From Neurospora crassa OR74A (lineage: Eukaryota; Ascomycota; Sordariomycetes; Sordariales; Sordariaceae): a stretch of DNA of 64,000 nucleotides. Below, in pieces: positions 1-12,099 of this stretch (within the stretch, counting starts at the first letter, position 1; each line of letters starts with the position of its first letter). The stretch lies in the NCBI RefSeq assembly GCF_000182925.2, contig NC_026507.1, positions 930,001-994,000 on the forward strand, given 5' to 3'. Made by a program: the position numbers and the translations under genes. The notes beneath the pieces are model-generated. The model was not told the origin of the DNA, ran no database searches, and saw only the letters and a list, made by a program, of their open reading frames with translations.

Positions 1-2224
1 ACTCAATGAGATGCTGGCTGTCTTGAAGGGTATGCGACTTGCTTGGCCCCTGCTGCTCGCTCGTGTTGATCGTACGTACTTTTAAGCTGACGTATCTGGT
101 GTAGAGGATCGGTAGAAGTGTGGTGGCTCGAACATTTCAGCTGTAGCGTATAGGTAGTATTTATTAGGTGAATCCAGCTTTCTTGTGCCAGTTCCGATCC
201 TTGACTCTTTGCATTTAGTCCAAATCCCTTTGTTAACCGTCTCTGTTCTCTGCGGCGTCTACCGGACTTACTGGAACAAGCGTTCTGAATTCAGATGTTT
301 TTTGTCTTCCGTCTTCGAAATGCATGCACTGCCGATGGGTTACAGGGGGCCATGCGCTGTATGTTACAGCGTATACCCTTGGGTTTCCGGATGTCGGGTT
401 CCCCGTTGGTCGCATACTCCACTTGCACTTTCCGGCTACCGGCTTTGGGTTACATCATATGTACAGCGCTTTTGTCTGGTATGTCCCAGAGCTTACAGCG
501 GTCAGCATACAGGGGAGCCCTCTATTAGGTTCTAGGGCATGCATGCACGACAAAGGGGCCAAGTCAGCAGACCAAAAACATGTGTGAAGAAACGAAGGAA
601 TCTCGAGATGGTGAACCACGACAAATTCATTCGCCTTTCGTCAACTCGATCGAGGATCACGAGGAGACTCTTCAACTTTTTGAGGGGCAGACAGATCTCA
701 AGAGAGGATGGTAGCGCACATCTCTGGGTACCTTTCCTTGCGCTGTGAGCACCCACGCCGGTTGTTATATTTGGACATATCTCGTGCGCTGATTCAACCC
801 CAGGGTACGCTTGCACCCAAACCTTGACCTCTCGGGTATGAGGAAGAGGGCAAACTGACCCCCTAATCTCTCTTAGCCAAGCTTTCCGTTGAGAAAGAAG
901 CCACCGGGCCTAGATGCTCCGAGCGTGGCAGATAGCAGAAGCTGCGGAAGCTGGCCAGATCGGTGACTCGATCACAGTAGTTGACACCAAAGTCTGGTCT
1001 CAAATGACAGAAAGCCATACCACAGTCCACATCAAGTAGACTGAGAGACAACATGCGCGAAAGCGTGGGCAACACTCAGTCTATTGAGCTCGTTACAGTT
1101 ACTTCATGGCCAAGACCTACCTGAGTCTATGTACTGGAAGGTGAGCGATCGCGGTCTCCCAACCTTGCTTGAAGAAGTCAAAACTCATACTATGGTAATG
1201 GGTTGGTAATATTGTGCAAAGCAGGTTGGGGGATTGACTCTCGAACGAGGAGTGTCACCGAACCGGTATTGCATCGGTTAAATTAGAGATGAGTGCTCGC
1301 AGTCGCATTGAGCGAGGGGTGTTTCTTACAAAGTCAAGTCCAAATTCCGAATCGATAAGGTCTATGGGTTTTGCAACAGAATGACAAATTCATCTTTCAC
1401 ACTTCCAATCCGTAATTGGGGACAAAGTATGGAAGCTCTCGAAGGATGCACTCGAAGACCTCTGATTGGCCGCCTGTGCGTAAGTGAAACATGAATCGAA
1501 AGTCCACACGTCCCGCTCATTTTACTCTTGTTTCTTCCATTGTTTCTTCCATTGTCCCACTCCCACCATTGTTATACCCATGCTGAACCGAATCACGCCC
1601 ATTGTCTGCCCACCCTCAAACCGTCATCGAATTCTCCATCAATGCGAACGTCACCTCGAGTCGTGTTCTCGGCAAATCTTCCATTCCACAAAGCCCTGTC
1701 CCAGTCGCTTCGGTAAAGCGGCTAAATGATGGTCCCTGAACTCCCCGGCCCCCTGCCGAACTAAAACACCGACAATTCGCATCCCGGTTATATTGGTAGC
1801 GCACCCCTCCAAAATGCAACGGGAATCCGGGGTGAGCCCTTGTCGATGCCGTGATGTTACCCTCCGGGCTCCCCCTTTGGGGTTCGTGTATCTGATATTG
1901 GCTCGTGGCAACCATGCATCAAAATATCTTGGCTTGTTTTCGATGGCCCCGGTTCATCCAGGATTGGTGTTTCGGAGGATTATACTTTGGAAGGCGCTAA
2001 GATCTCAGGAACCGGTTCAAAGCAGTACGTATCGGGAATTGAAGTTGTAGACTTCGGAGGCTCAGGGGCCGGTTAAACACCAGACTCCAGTCGTAAATGT
2101 CGATCCTGAATTCGATCGAGTACAAGAACGTCATCTCGTCCCTTCTTTGATGTGTTTCTCTTCTCTCCATCTTCTGCTTCCTCCCCCATCCAATCCAGCA
2201 CGGACCAAACCATCAGCCATCAAG
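1..2224. other. Gene-free left margin
   Basis: No reading frame here has an ATG start, coding-like composition and a recognisable domain. Open frames of 60-116 codons overlap one another on both strands, as expected by chance. The last few hundred bases before 2225 are pyrimidine-rich and should hold the promoter and leader of the chitin deacetylase gene. Confidence 0.5.
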
Positions 2225-3187
2225 ATGCTTGCCGAAACTTTCATTACCGCGGCCCTCTTCGCCACTTCGGCGCTCGCCGCCCCGGCTCCCGACCCCGTTC
2301 AGCTGATGAGCCGCGCCCCCCAGCCGGGCGTCGTCATCAGGCAGTGCGCCCAGCCTGGCATGCTCGCACTCGCATACGATGACGGCCCGGGCCAATACAC
2401 CTCGAGGCTGGTCGACATCCTCAACGCCGGCGGTGCCAAGGCCACCTTCTTCATGACGGGCACTTTGTACGGATGCATCTACAACCAGGCTGCGGCCATC
2501 AAGAAGGCCTATGCTAGCGGTCATCAGTTGGCTTCGCATACTTGGTATGTTCTTGTTTTTGCTGTTTTTTTTTCATTCACTGCTCCTCTGTTTACCGAGC
2601 CCCTGACTCCTGCATGGACATGGATCTGTGACACTCCATGCTCAATTGAAGCTTCGCAAGAGTCAATTCGTGCAACCACAACCACCAAAGATGATACATA
2701 CCTCTAGTCAAACAGCAAACTGACAACCAAAACCACCCACAGGTCCCACGGCCACATGAATGGCTTCTCCGCCGCCCAAGTCGCCTCCGAGATGACCAAG
2801 GTCGAAACCGCCTTCGCCAACATCATCGGCAAGAAGCCGCGCTACATGCGTCCTCCCTTCCTCGAGACCGGTAACCAGGTCCTCCCCGTCCTCAAGTCCA
2901 TGGGCTACAAGGTGATCACGGACGACGTCGACACGGGCGACTGGAACAGGCAGACGCCGGCGCAGTCAGAAGCCAAGTTCTACCAGGCGGGTGCCCGCGG
3001 CAATGGCCACATCCCCCTCATGCACGAGGTGTACCAGTCGACCGTCGAGCAGCTGACGCCGTGGTTGATCAACTGGGCCAAGCAGAACAACTTGAAATTG
3101 GTTACCGTGGCGGAGTGCTTGGGCGATAAGAATGGAATGTACCAGCCGCAGAGTTTCCCTGTGCATCAGGGACAGCTTTCGTGCTAG
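2225..3187 (+). CDS. Secreted chitin/polysaccharide deacetylase (CE4 family)
   Basis: This 254-residue enzyme should remove acetyl groups from chitin or related polymers at the cell wall. Exons are 2225-2544 and 2743-3187, with a 198-base intron (GTATGT...CACAG) that splits a Trp codon. I chose the ATG at 2225, not the in-frame one at 2147, because it sits in a good context (ATCAAGATG) and opens directly into a signal peptide ending near Ala-Leu-Ala-Ala (residues 16-19). CE4 motifs appear in order: YDDGPG (Asp52/Asp53), SHTWSHGHM (His105, His109), YMRPPF (Arg143), DDVDTGDW (168-174) and LMHE (His201). The family usually has TFDDGP at motif 1, and here it is AYDDGP. No chitin-binding module or GPI tail is visible, so the product is probably soluble and secreted. 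Confidence 0.9.
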
Positions 3188-3576
3188 GTGGTACCTACAG
3201 GAGGTTAGAGTTGATTACTTGAGGGGCAGGAGGAACAAAGGGTATAGAGGGTTGGGATAGATTTGGTGGTATTTGTGTTTTCATCTTCACTACATATATG
3301 TTGGCAGAATAACGTACATAAGAGATTTGACGCGATGCGAAAGTCCGCAGTGTGACTCGCGGCGGCCCTCCTAGATGACCCCTTCATGCAGACAGAGTCC
3401 GAGGTGTGGTAGCCCTGCTACTGTCGTCCAGTGATCGTGTGCGTTTTCCGGGCTCAGCTCATATCTGTACTGTACGAGTATAAAACAGACCCAACAGTCG
3501 TCGGCCACGATCTCGCCGTCTTGACATTTCGTTTCTGGTACCGATCTTCATCATCACCGGGCCAAACGAACCCGAT
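3188..3576. other. Intergenic, 3' flank and relic promoter
   Basis: This spacer separates the deacetylase stop from the first ATG of the methyltransferase relic. Apart from a TATA-like sequence near its right end I see no feature. Confidence 0.5.
3479..3485 (+). promoter_or_regulatory. TATA-like box before the methyltransferase relic
   Basis: The sequence reads TATAAAA about 92 bases before the ATG at 3577, a reasonable fungal TATA position. It suggests that the promoter of the now broken downstream gene may still be present. It is one short motif and could be chance. Confidence 0.35.
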
Positions 3577-4451
3577 ATGTCTTGCAGTCAACAACCGCCT
3601 TTAGCCTCACCAGCGTAGAGGTAGGAAGTCGAAGGACCCACGTCCACCAGACCCCCACCCCTCTCTCCAACAACACCCTGTTCACGACCCTCTGCTCCTC
3701 TGAGAAACTAGCCTTCGCCAACATTCCCGCCCGCGACTCGTCTCTCTCCTGGCTCCTGTCCCAACTCGCCCACCATGAAGCCTTTTCCTCTTACCCTCGT
3801 CCTGGATCCATGATTCCTTGCCTCCCCAACCCTTCAACAAAAGGGAAACATGTCCTGGACATCAGCAGCATGACCGGCCGTTTGATTGCTCCTCCCTCGC
3901 GGAAGCAGGCCATCCACTCCTGTGGTTGATCTCTATCCTGCCGCAATCGACTTCGCAAAGGAGAATGTCGCTTCGTTGTATACCGATGGGAGGGCGAAGT
4001 TCGTGGAGGCGGATGTTAGGAAGTTTGAGTCAGAGAGGGATGATCCGTTCTTTCAAGGCACAGGAAGAGGCAGTCAGGGTCGGAAGTAATGAAGGGAGAT
4101 CCGGAGGGGTATCATGCCGTAACGGTGTATTTCTCTTTGCTGCCTGGATTTGAGACGTATGAGATTAGAGATGTGATTGAGAAAATATTTGCTGGCTGAG
4201 AGAAAGGCGGGTTGTTTTCATTGGGTACGGTCCCAATGGAAGTCGAGGGAGAGCTGATTGGGTGAATGGGAAGGTCGGTTACGGTATCGAGTTGAAGTCG
4301 AAGCCAGGTGTTGGAGGCAGTTCGGCAGTTCGGGTTTCGGCTCGAGTGGGAAACGACAAGGAAGTTTGCGTCGAAAGCGGTGGAGGTGGGGATCTTGAGG
4401 CCGAAGCAGGCGCATTTGTTTGTTTATGCGGTTCAGACGTGGTATCCGTAG
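3577..4451 (+). pseudogene. Broken SAM-dependent methyltransferase gene
   Basis: Pieces of one class I methyltransferase occur in the right order on this strand but in different frames. A glycine-loop-like segment KHVLDISSMTGRLIAPP (about 3848-3898) shifts to SLAEAGHP (about 3895-3920), then to PVVDLYPAAIDFAKENV and AKFVEADVRKFE (about 3920-4035). Beyond the next stop come YHAVTVYFSLLPGFETYEI (about 4108-4165) and a C-terminus-like piece ending FVYAVQTWYP just before the stop at 4449-4451. The first ATG (3577) hits a stop after 13 codons. No set of GT-AG introns that I could find restores one frame, so I call it a pseudogene with at least two frameshifts and several stops. Sequencing error is the alternative. 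It faces the SET gene tail-to-tail, 141 bases away. Confidence 0.6.
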
Positions 4452-4592
4452 GAGTAAGCGGAGGTGGTCAACGCTTGGTCAAGTCGGTTTGCGATCTGAG
4501 GTATCGGCTGGGTAGCACGGGGCACATGTCGTGCTATTCTGTGTGCGAGTTTTTGGTTGTTGTGTAGGGCTTTTACATCGTGAGGGGTGGTC

Positions 4593-6107
4593 TCAGTTGC
4601 CATCTTCCATCTCCTCATCCTCCTCTTCGTCTCCCACCTCCTCCTGTGCTGCCGCCTTAAGCGCCATGATTTGTTCCTTGGAATACTTGAATGCCTTCAG
4701 CACGTTGACAAAAACCATCTCATATCCATCCCTGTACCGTCGCACCAAGTCCTGTCGCTCGGTTTCCGGCTCCCACTTCTCTCCTCCGTTCGGCCTGCCA
4801 TAACAGAACTCGACAAAGTCCCTCTCAATCTTCTGCGCCAATGTAGCTTTTAGCATGCCCACCAACGGGTCCAGCTCCTCCCCAAGAGAACCATCGCCGA
4901 GGCTATGATTTGGCAATTTGGCAAACAACTCCAACTGCTTCGAGGTAGCCATCATCGACACCATATCATTGATAAGCCTGCCATCCCAGTGGCTGAAATG
5001 CGATTGGTAATGAAGCGCGTTGGGCACAAAATCAGATCCCATGCGATTCCGACAAGAATAACCCTGCCAGAAGTCCTCGCGACAAATTAAGAAGTCCTGC
5101 GGCTCACCGCCCTTGCCCTGCGTATCGCCCGGATGTTGTCTCTTTCGCACATGGATATAATCGTTGTGCGGCCTCCATGTCTCTTGGTTCCTGACACCAG
5201 TAGAGAGGTCTTTGGGGTCGATGATAAAGCCATAGCCTAGCAACAACTCGCTGTTCGTCTTGAACCCGTAATTGTTGAATACCTGCTGACCGGGGCCATA
5301 ACTATCGTTGCAGATCAGTTCGCACGCGCTCGGCTCTGAAGTCAGGTTCCATGTATACGAGGCATCCCAGGAGTGATTGCCAATGTCATACAGGGGCTGC
5401 AACACGGAGAAGTCATCAATCTTTGTTCCCTCCGGCAGCAGCCGCTCGACGTACTCCCTCGCCGACTCCGACAGGACCAACGAAGGCCTAAAGCTGCGGC
5501 TGGTAAACATGCAGTACGCCCAGTTGTAGAGCACCTGAGTATATTCGCGGTAGTCGGGGAAGCCTTCCTTTTTGAGGATCTTGCGTGCCTGTTTGTACTC
5601 GGACTTGACGTTGTTTTGAATCTCCTGGATGGCGATATAAGCGTTGGTGCCCTGGAGCAGCTCGATGTCGTCCTCGGCCCAGAAGGGAGGCAGTGCCCAC
5701 TTGTCAAGCTGGCTGGGGTCGGCCAGGGTGGAAATGTAGGGCGCCCAGAAGGAGGACTTGCCCTTGAGGTATTGCTGAATCAGGTAGAAGCGGCCGATGA
5801 CGTGCGGCGGGAGGGAGTTCATGAAACGCTCCGGAAATGCAGGATTTTTAGTGTTGGGGGCCGGCGTCGTCGAAGACGGTGTAATGGGTCCGTCAGTGAG
5901 AGCGTTGAGGTAAGAGAGTGTGATGGAGGTCGGGCAGGAGACGGCCTTGAAGCCACTTCCTAGCCGTTCAGTGGCCGATGGCTTGACGCGTAGCGAAAAC
6001 CCTGTGACCTCGTCCTCGTACACCTCAAGCAAAGGGTGCAGACTTGCGCCGTGCTTATGGGCCCAATCCAAGAGCGCCTCGAACCGTTCTTTGTGTGGCG
6101 ACTCCAT
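4593..6107 (-). CDS. SET-domain protein lysine methyltransferase (RKM/LSMT type)
   Basis: This single-exon gene gives a 504-residue protein. The SET core is split, as in the Rubisco-LSMT/SETD/RKM group that methylates ribosomal proteins and other non-histone targets. NHSWDASYTW at residues 244-253 provides the NH motif. NDSYGPGQQVFNNYGFKTN at 267-285, followed by LLLGYGF, provides the NYG signature with the conserved Tyr280 and the substrate-side helix. The C-terminal 200 residues would be the substrate-binding domain, and the tail is highly acidic (EEVGDEEEDEEMEDGN). The ATG at 6107 is the first in frame. The substrate cannot be read from sequence, and RKM1 or RMS1-like roles are equally possible. 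Confidence 0.85.
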   Translation of the reverse strand: MESPHKERFEALLDWAHKHGASLHPLLEVYEDEVTGFSLRVKPSATERLGSGFKAVSCPTSITLSYLNALTDGPITPSSTTPAPNTKNPAFPERFMNSLPPHVIGRFYLIQQYLKGKSSFWAPYISTLADPSQLDKWALPPFWAEDDIELLQGTNAYIAIQEIQNNVKSEYKQARKILKKEGFPDYREYTQVLYNWAYCMFTSRSFRPSLVLSESAREYVERLLPEGTKIDDFSVLQPLYDIGNHSWDASYTWNLTSEPSACELICNDSYGPGQQVFNNYGFKTNSELLLGYGFIIDPKDLSTGVRNQETWRPHNDYIHVRKRQHPGDTQGKGGEPQDFLICREDFWQGYSCRNRMGSDFVPNALHYQSHFSHWDGRLINDMVSMMATSKQLELFAKLPNHSLGDGSLGEELDPLVGMLKATLAQKIERDFVEFCYGRPNGGEKWEPETERQDLVRRYRDGYEMVFVNVLKAFKYSKEQIMALKAAAQEEVGDEEEDEEMEDGN

Positions 6108-8265
6108 CTTTGCACGTCCTCGTTGTCGGTGGTGATATGACGTGTGTGGTATTGGGGAGGTTGAAGTGAAGTTGAGAATTGTGAAGTTTCACTTTTACGC
6201 CATGTCGGTCATCAGTGCTGTCACTTGGAGGCTTCAGGCAGGCGGTCGTTACAGCTGACAGCATCAATACACTAGCACTATGTAGCTCCCCAGTCCAGAT
6301 TAGTCAGCGGCAAAACGTAAAATACACCAAGTAAATGTATTTCTTTGTACCATACCTCCCACTACCTTACATGCCCTACTCCACTGCACCGATCCAACTG
6401 GAGCTCTCTATCGCTTAGGGGCTCGCGACCAGCATTGCAGGTCATCAGTCACTGTACATTAAAGTCAATGGCACTAGAGTTAGTGTAAGGCACAGCAATG
6501 CCGGTCAATGGAAGTACCTACCTGGCCGTCCCGTCTCTTACAAGGTACGACAATACGAGAAACTCCCGGTAGACATAGACCAAAATGTTGACGACGAGAG
6601 GATGTGAACTACCTACCTACCTAAGGAAGGGACGGATGAAAAAGAGTAAAGAGAAACCGCAAGCCAAAAACGACGGTCTATTAGTAGTAATTTATAATAG
6701 TGCCCTCTCCAGCCTGAACAATTCTACCACCACGTATTGGCCGTCTTCGTTGTTCGAGTTTGACGACCCAGTTCTTTGCGAGTTGTTTGACGTGTTGACT
6801 TTGCCGAGGGAGAGTAAGATAATGTCAACCGCAAGTGAATAAATGAAATATAATCATATTCTACCTCAAGTTGCCACAAATGGGGGGGCCGAGCGAAGAG
6901 ATGCCCAAAAGCCTGCAGTGTCTGCAGTCAAGAAGGACATGGCGGGTCGCGAAGGGTATAACCGACTCGATGAAACAGCTTTCGGACCCCATCAGTCTCG
7001 GAGTTCGATTGCCCATTTATCATTGAACATGAAATTATAGGTAAGATCGTTAATGGCGTTGCTCAAAGACCTGGATGTTCAGCATCCCATGTTCCAGATG
7101 AGGTGAGCCTATCACATGCGTCACAAGTCGATCGATGGTGCCGACTCTGGAACACCATGCGGCAATGGCATGGCTCGCCTGGGTCGAACACCAACTGAAA
7201 GTTGTGGGATGTGAAGAGAGATTCTGTCGTGAAAAGAACCGGCCGACGTGCAGGTGAGTCAACACGAAGTGAAAACGAGATCGTCACCAAGTTTTTCATG
7301 AAGTTTTCCAGAAAACCGTTGAGCAACTGCAAACTGTTCCAAATATCCGCAATTCCACATTTGTTAGCCCCCGAGGTCCGGGTCCACTTGCCGTTATCCG
7401 CGACCCACCTGGTGAACTTGGCTTCGGCGGAGCTGACGACGCCGCCGGTGATCAATTCAAGAACATTTCAGATCGGTGAACTGAAGAATACAATTGCAGT
7501 CTCAATTACAAGTGCTGGTTTAATGGTTGAATGGATGTCTCGGATTACCTTATAGTGCTGGTCTTCTTTTCTGTTGCCGATTGCGCTCCGTGGCTGACAA
7601 AGACGGGATAAAGTAGTACCATGTCACGCCGGCCGATACGGGACCGGGGAACCACTCGCCACGGCGGAGGTTAGCCGAAAACCGGCCCGGCCCCACCACT
7701 GTCTTTGCAACTTTTGGAATCAACAAAGCGTAAAGGCATAACCCTTGTGATCAATGGGAAGAGATTAAGCAATCCGCGATATTCCCGGGCACATTTCTTC
7801 GCAACCGAAGCAGCCCAGATGTGACTGATCAGGCAAGTCAGGCAAGCGTCTTCATGGACAGGACAAGTGCGCACGGGAATGAACAAACCACAGAGCGCCG
7901 CGACAGCCGTTAAATCCGCCAAAGACTCACCGCACCTCGGAGCTCCTGGAAGGATTTACGCAGTACAGACACTTCAGCAGTTGCCCTTGCAAAAATGTTG
8001 CAAATCGCCATCAATCGACCAATCCGGGCTATGACGTCGGCCGTCCTTTCCCTGCCCTGCCCCACCGGCGGATGCCACCCTCGAAATGACCCTGGTCGAC
8101 ATGGAAGAAGCAACAAAACAAAACTAGTGTAATTCAGATTTTAAAAAGGAAGCTTCGTCCCATCCGTGCCTTTGTCATGGAAAGAACTCCTCTCTTTGTG
8201 AGCATCACATTTCTAGACTCGGCCACGGTTCCTTCCAGCACGACGGGAGTTATTAGGTACCTACC
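6108..8265. other. Intergenic, shared upstream region of SET and MFS genes
   Basis: The two flanking genes diverge from this 2.2 kb gap. It contains short TACCTACC runs near 6610 and no convincing gene. The one stretch with protein-like composition, on the minus strand near 7063-7470, is listed separately. Confidence 0.45.
7063..7470 (-). other. Possible coding fragment, unrecognised
   Basis: A stop-free stretch of about 135 codons on the minus strand has a protein-like composition, with segments such as AKFTRWVADNGKWTRTSG and IWNSLQLLNGFLENFMKN. It has no ATG at its beginning and no clear acceptor site just upstream, so it is at best an exon or a relic. I recognise no domain. A chance open frame remains quite possible. 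Confidence 0.2.
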
Positions 8266-10272
8266 ATGTCACCGTTGGACCGTGAACCGGCGGTCGATGC
8301 TGCTGCTGCATCTGAGAAGCAACAGATGCATGAACCACCACCACCACCACCACCACCACAACCACCTCTCGCACGGGCGCCTTCCTCCCAGAAACAGGAC
8401 GAACGCCTCGACTCCAACAGGCCTGAGCACTTGGACCCTCTGGACGACCCTGAAAATCAATCGCCCATGTCGCGTCGCCACACCGATTCCCATATGAACA
8501 CCAGTTCCAGCAGCGACGATGAGTATGACACCGAAAAGGACAGCGACGAAGATGCCGACGAGTACGACGGCCATCGCATCACTAGCCGAGACATCCGACT
8601 GACCCGCACTCGCACCAACCGGAGCATGAGATCCAGCACCAAGGAAGGACCGGAGCACGCCAACACCACGGGCCGACTCGACCTCACCAAGACTGTTTCC
8701 CGTCGTGACACTGTCCTCTCGCGCCTGCGATCCCGCCCTACCGCGCGGTTCGAGTTCAACCATCCGCTAGCACACACACCGACTGGCAAGGATGTCATTG
8801 TCGACTTCGAGGGTCCTGACGACCCCTACCGCCCCATGAACTGGCCCATGAAGAAGAAGATCATGACCACCATGCTCTACGGCTTGATCACCATGAGTGC
8901 CAGCTGGGCCTCCTCCAGCTACTCGGCCGGTACCGCACAGGTGTCGAATCACTTCCACGTTGGCCATGAGGTAGCTGTCCTGGGTACTTCCATCTTCTTG
9001 GTTGGTTTCGGTATTGGCCCTCTGCTATGGGCGCCGTTGAGTGAGGTTTTTGGGAGGAGAGTTGCTGTCTTCGTGCCCATGTTCTTTGCTACTTGTTTCA
9101 GCTTCGGTAGTGCCACTGCCAAGGACTATCAAACTCTGATGATTACTCGCTTCTTTGGTGCCTTTTTTTCTTCGGCTCCCGTGACCAACACCGGTGGTGT
9201 GCTGGGAGACTTGTTCTCGCCTGCCGAAAGAGGTATCGCCATGGCGGGATATGCCATGGCAGTTGTTGGTGGTCCAGCTATCGGTACGCCTCGCTTCCCT
9301 TTCTCATTTCTTTCTCCCCCCGTTATCCTTGGCTAATTCATCATGATTTTCCTCGCAGGCCCCGTCGTCTCAGCTGCGGTTGCCATTCAGCCCAGTCTCG
9401 GTTGGCGCTGGACCCTCTACCTCACCGGCATCCTACAAGCCTTCGTTCTCGCCCTCGGCTTGATCTTCATCGACGAATCTTACCCTCCGCGGCTGCTCGT
9501 CAACAAAGCCCGTCGCCTGCGCATCCAAACCGGCAACTGGGCACTCCACGCCAAGTTTGAGGAATGGGATGTTACCTTCTCTGAGCTCGCCCAAAAGTTC
9601 TTACTTCGCCCGGTGCAGCTCCTTTGCACGCCCATCTGCTTCCTCGTCGCTCTTTATGCTAGCTTCTGCTACGGTATTCTGTACATGCAGCTTGGCGCGA
9701 TTCCCATTATTTTTGGCGAAGTCCGCGGGTGGACGCAGCTGGTTGCTACTCTGCCGTTGTTGTGCATTTTCATTGGTGCAATGATCGGTTGCGGCGCGAA
9801 CGTGTATAACCAGTTTATCTACAACAAGGCGTACCGCGCCGCTGGCGACCGTGCCGTTCCTGAACGCCGTCTGCCGCCCATGATGGTTGGGTCCGTCATC
9901 TTTTCGGGTGGGCAGTTCATGCTCGGGTGGACTGCGCCAAAAGATATCCACTGGATTGTGCCCTGCATCGGTCTGATTCTTATGGGATCGGGATTTTTCA
10001 TGATCTTCCAGGCTGCGCTGAATTACTTGGTCGATACGTTTACGCGGTATGCGGCCTCGGCGGTGGCTGCGAACACGTTCCTCCGCTCGTGCTTTGCGTG
10101 CGCGTTTCCCTTGGTTGTCACCCCCATGTTCCATAACATTGGTGTGGGACCGGGATCGTCGATTACCGGAGGGTTTGCGGCTTTGTTGATACCTGTTCCG
10201 TTTGTCTTTTTCGTCTATGGAAAGAGGATCAGAAAGAGGTCGAAGTGGTCGAGACCTAGCGTTTACGACTGA
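8266..10272 (+). CDS. MFS transporter, DHA1 / polyamine (TPO)-like
   Basis: Exons 8266-9283 and 9359-10272 flank a 75-base intron (GTACGC...CGCAG), giving 643 residues. The first 180 or so residues are hydrophilic and cytosolic: a proline run coded by CCA repeats near 8335-8366, acidic stretches (SSSDDEYDTEKDSDED) and many Arg/Ser. The membrane part begins after DDPYRPMNWPMKKK, a hallmark of the fungal TPO/FLR branch. Loop 2-3 carries the MFS motif LSEVFGRR (about 257-264), and GDLFSPAERG follows. About twelve hydrophobic segments fit a 12-TM proton antiporter for polyamines or drugs at the plasma membrane or vacuole. Substrate is inferred only from family resemblance. The intron lies in the conserved GGPAIGP of TM5 (motif C region), which supports the splice. 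Confidence 0.85.
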
Positions 10273-11037
10273 GGGATCCATGATGGATGATGAGATGATG
10301 CATGGATCATGCATTTCGGGGATTATGGGTATGTTATGTTTGATGATGCATTTTACGGCGTTCTGGATCATCTACACGAGATACCAAGTGCTTGCATTGC
10401 GTTTGAGCTTTGCTTGGAAATTCTTGCCGACTTGTTGAAGTACAAATACCTGTCAGTAGACGAATAATATTAATTCTTCTTATCGAACTCGAACGATTCA
10501 CAAGGCGTCGCGGAACAGAAGGGAGTGATTATTCCAGGGTTAGGGTCTTTCCGGGATGTCACTTTGCCCCTGACGACGGCCCGCCCCGCTGATAGTGCTG
10601 ACATCACCACTAATGTTGTGATCAACGCCGCAGCGCCGTTACACACGTGTAGAAATCTCATTGAAAGTTTGTTGGAAAGGTGGTGATCTCCTTGCAGCTC
10701 TTTTACTGGATTCATCATCCTGCGATCATTGTGAATCGCATCCTGAATAGAATGCCTTTATCCGTCATCGATCCAAGTCCCTACCAGGCTTCTTATCTCC
10801 GATCCGACAGTTGCATGCGAAGGGAATTGGTCAGGGGCCCGGACCACCTCGCGTATCTTTCGATAGCATCATGCAAATCCCCCAACAACCTAACGTCATT
10901 TCATCCAAGACCATTCATTATAAAGACTGACATCCGGCAAAACTACCAACTCCCTGAAGTCAAGTCGCGAAATACCTCATATCCAATATCCAGTAAGCTC
11001 GAACAGGGCTACGAATTCATTAGTGACGGCAACAACA
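10273..11037. other. Intergenic, promoter region of the dehydrogenase gene
   Basis: This 765-base spacer separates two genes on the same strand. Long open frames crossing it on the minus strand are shadows of the MFS gene. A TATA-like box near 10919 is the only element I can point to. Confidence 0.5.
10919..10925 (+). promoter_or_regulatory. TATA-like box of the SDR gene
   Basis: The sequence reads TATAAAG, 119 bases before the ATG at 11038, a plausible core promoter position for an ascomycete gene. This rests on motif and spacing only. Confidence 0.35.
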
Positions 11038-12099
11038 ATGGACTACATCCCCTTTCTCTCGGGGGGCGTCTCCTTCAACCCCCGCACCGATATCCCCTCT
11101 TCTGCTCTCCATGGCAAAACCATTCTCGTGACAGGTGGCAACGCCGGCCTTGGCAAGCAATCCATCCTCGAATTCGTCCGCCAGCCCGCCGCCTCTCTCC
11201 CTTCGCGCATCTGGCTCTGCTCCCGCTCCCTCGAGCGCGCCCAATCCGCCATCGACGACATCTCTGCCGCCGTCCAGTCCTCCGGCATCAACTCCGACTT
11301 CGACGCCTCTTCCATCATCAAGCCCCTCGAGCTCGATCTCACCTCCTTTGACTCCATCAAATCCGCCGCCCGGACCGTCCTCGCCGAAAGCGACCGCCTC
11401 GACATCCTCATGCTCAACGCCGGCATCATGGCCGCCGCCACCGGCGTCACCGCCGAAGGCTACGAGATCCAATTCGGCACCAACCACGTCGGCCACGCCT
11501 TGCTCACCAAGCTCTTGCTTCCTCTCCTGCTCAAAACCGCCCGCAGCGCCAAGGGTAACGACCTCCCCCAGCCAGCGGACGGCACCCCTACCGCGCCTCC
11601 GGACGTCCGCGTCGTTGTCTTGTCTTCTGAAGGCCATCGTCTTCCGCCTCTGTTGGGCATCAACTTCGCGACTTTGAAATCAGACCAGTCCTCCATGTTG
11701 ACGTGGCAGCGCTACGGCCAATCCAAGCTCGCCAACATCCTGTTTGGCAAGCAGCTTGCTGCGCATTATCCGGAGGAGCTGACGGTGGTGGCGCTGCATC
11801 CCGGCGCGGTCAACACGCAGCTCTTCCAGCCGTTCCGCAATAGTGGGTGGATTGGGTGGGCGGTCACGGGGTTCCTCAAATTCTTTTTGAGCACGGTGGA
11901 GGATGGAGCGAAGAATCAGGTGTGGGCGGCGACGGCGCCGAGGGAGCAGGTGCAGAGCGATGGGAAAGGCAAGTGTGCGTATTTCTTGCCGGTGGGGAAG
12001 AGGGTGGGAGAAAGTGGATGGGCGAAGGATGAGGAGTTGGCGAGCAAGTTGTGGCAGTGGACAGAGGGGGAGTTGGAGGGGCAGGAGGTTGATGCTTGA
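11038..12099 (+). CDS. Short-chain dehydrogenase/reductase (retinol dehydrogenase/WWOX-like)
   Basis: This single-exon gene encodes a 353-residue NAD(P)-dependent oxidoreductase. The frame opens upstream with a GTG at 11023, but the first ATG is at 11038 (AACAATGG). The Rossmann motif TGGNAGLGK is at residues 32-40, LDLTS at about 103, LNAGIM near 125-130, and the catalytic YGQSK (Tyr226, Lys230) is followed by LANILF. HPGAVNT follows at about 255. This order and the 'extended' loop fit the RDH11-14/WWOX-like branch, which acts on lipid or aromatic carbonyls; the substrate is unknown. There is no signal peptide. The strong C-ending codon bias here creates long false open frames on the opposite strand. 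Confidence 0.85.
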   Translation: MDYIPFLSGGVSFNPRTDIPSSALHGKTILVTGGNAGLGKQSILEFVRQPAASLPSRIWLCSRSLERAQSAIDDISAAVQSSGINSDFDASSIIKPLELDLTSFDSIKSAARTVLAESDRLDILMLNAGIMAAATGVTAEGYEIQFGTNHVGHALLTKLLLPLLLKTARSAKGNDLPQPADGTPTAPPDVRVVVLSSEGHRLPPLLGINFATLKSDQSSMLTWQRYGQSKLANILFGKQLAAHYPEELTVVALHPGAVNTQLFQPFRNSGWIGWAVTGFLKFFLSTVEDGAKNQVWAATAPREQVQSDGKGKCAYFLPVGKRVGESGWAKDEELASKLWQWTEGELEGQEVDA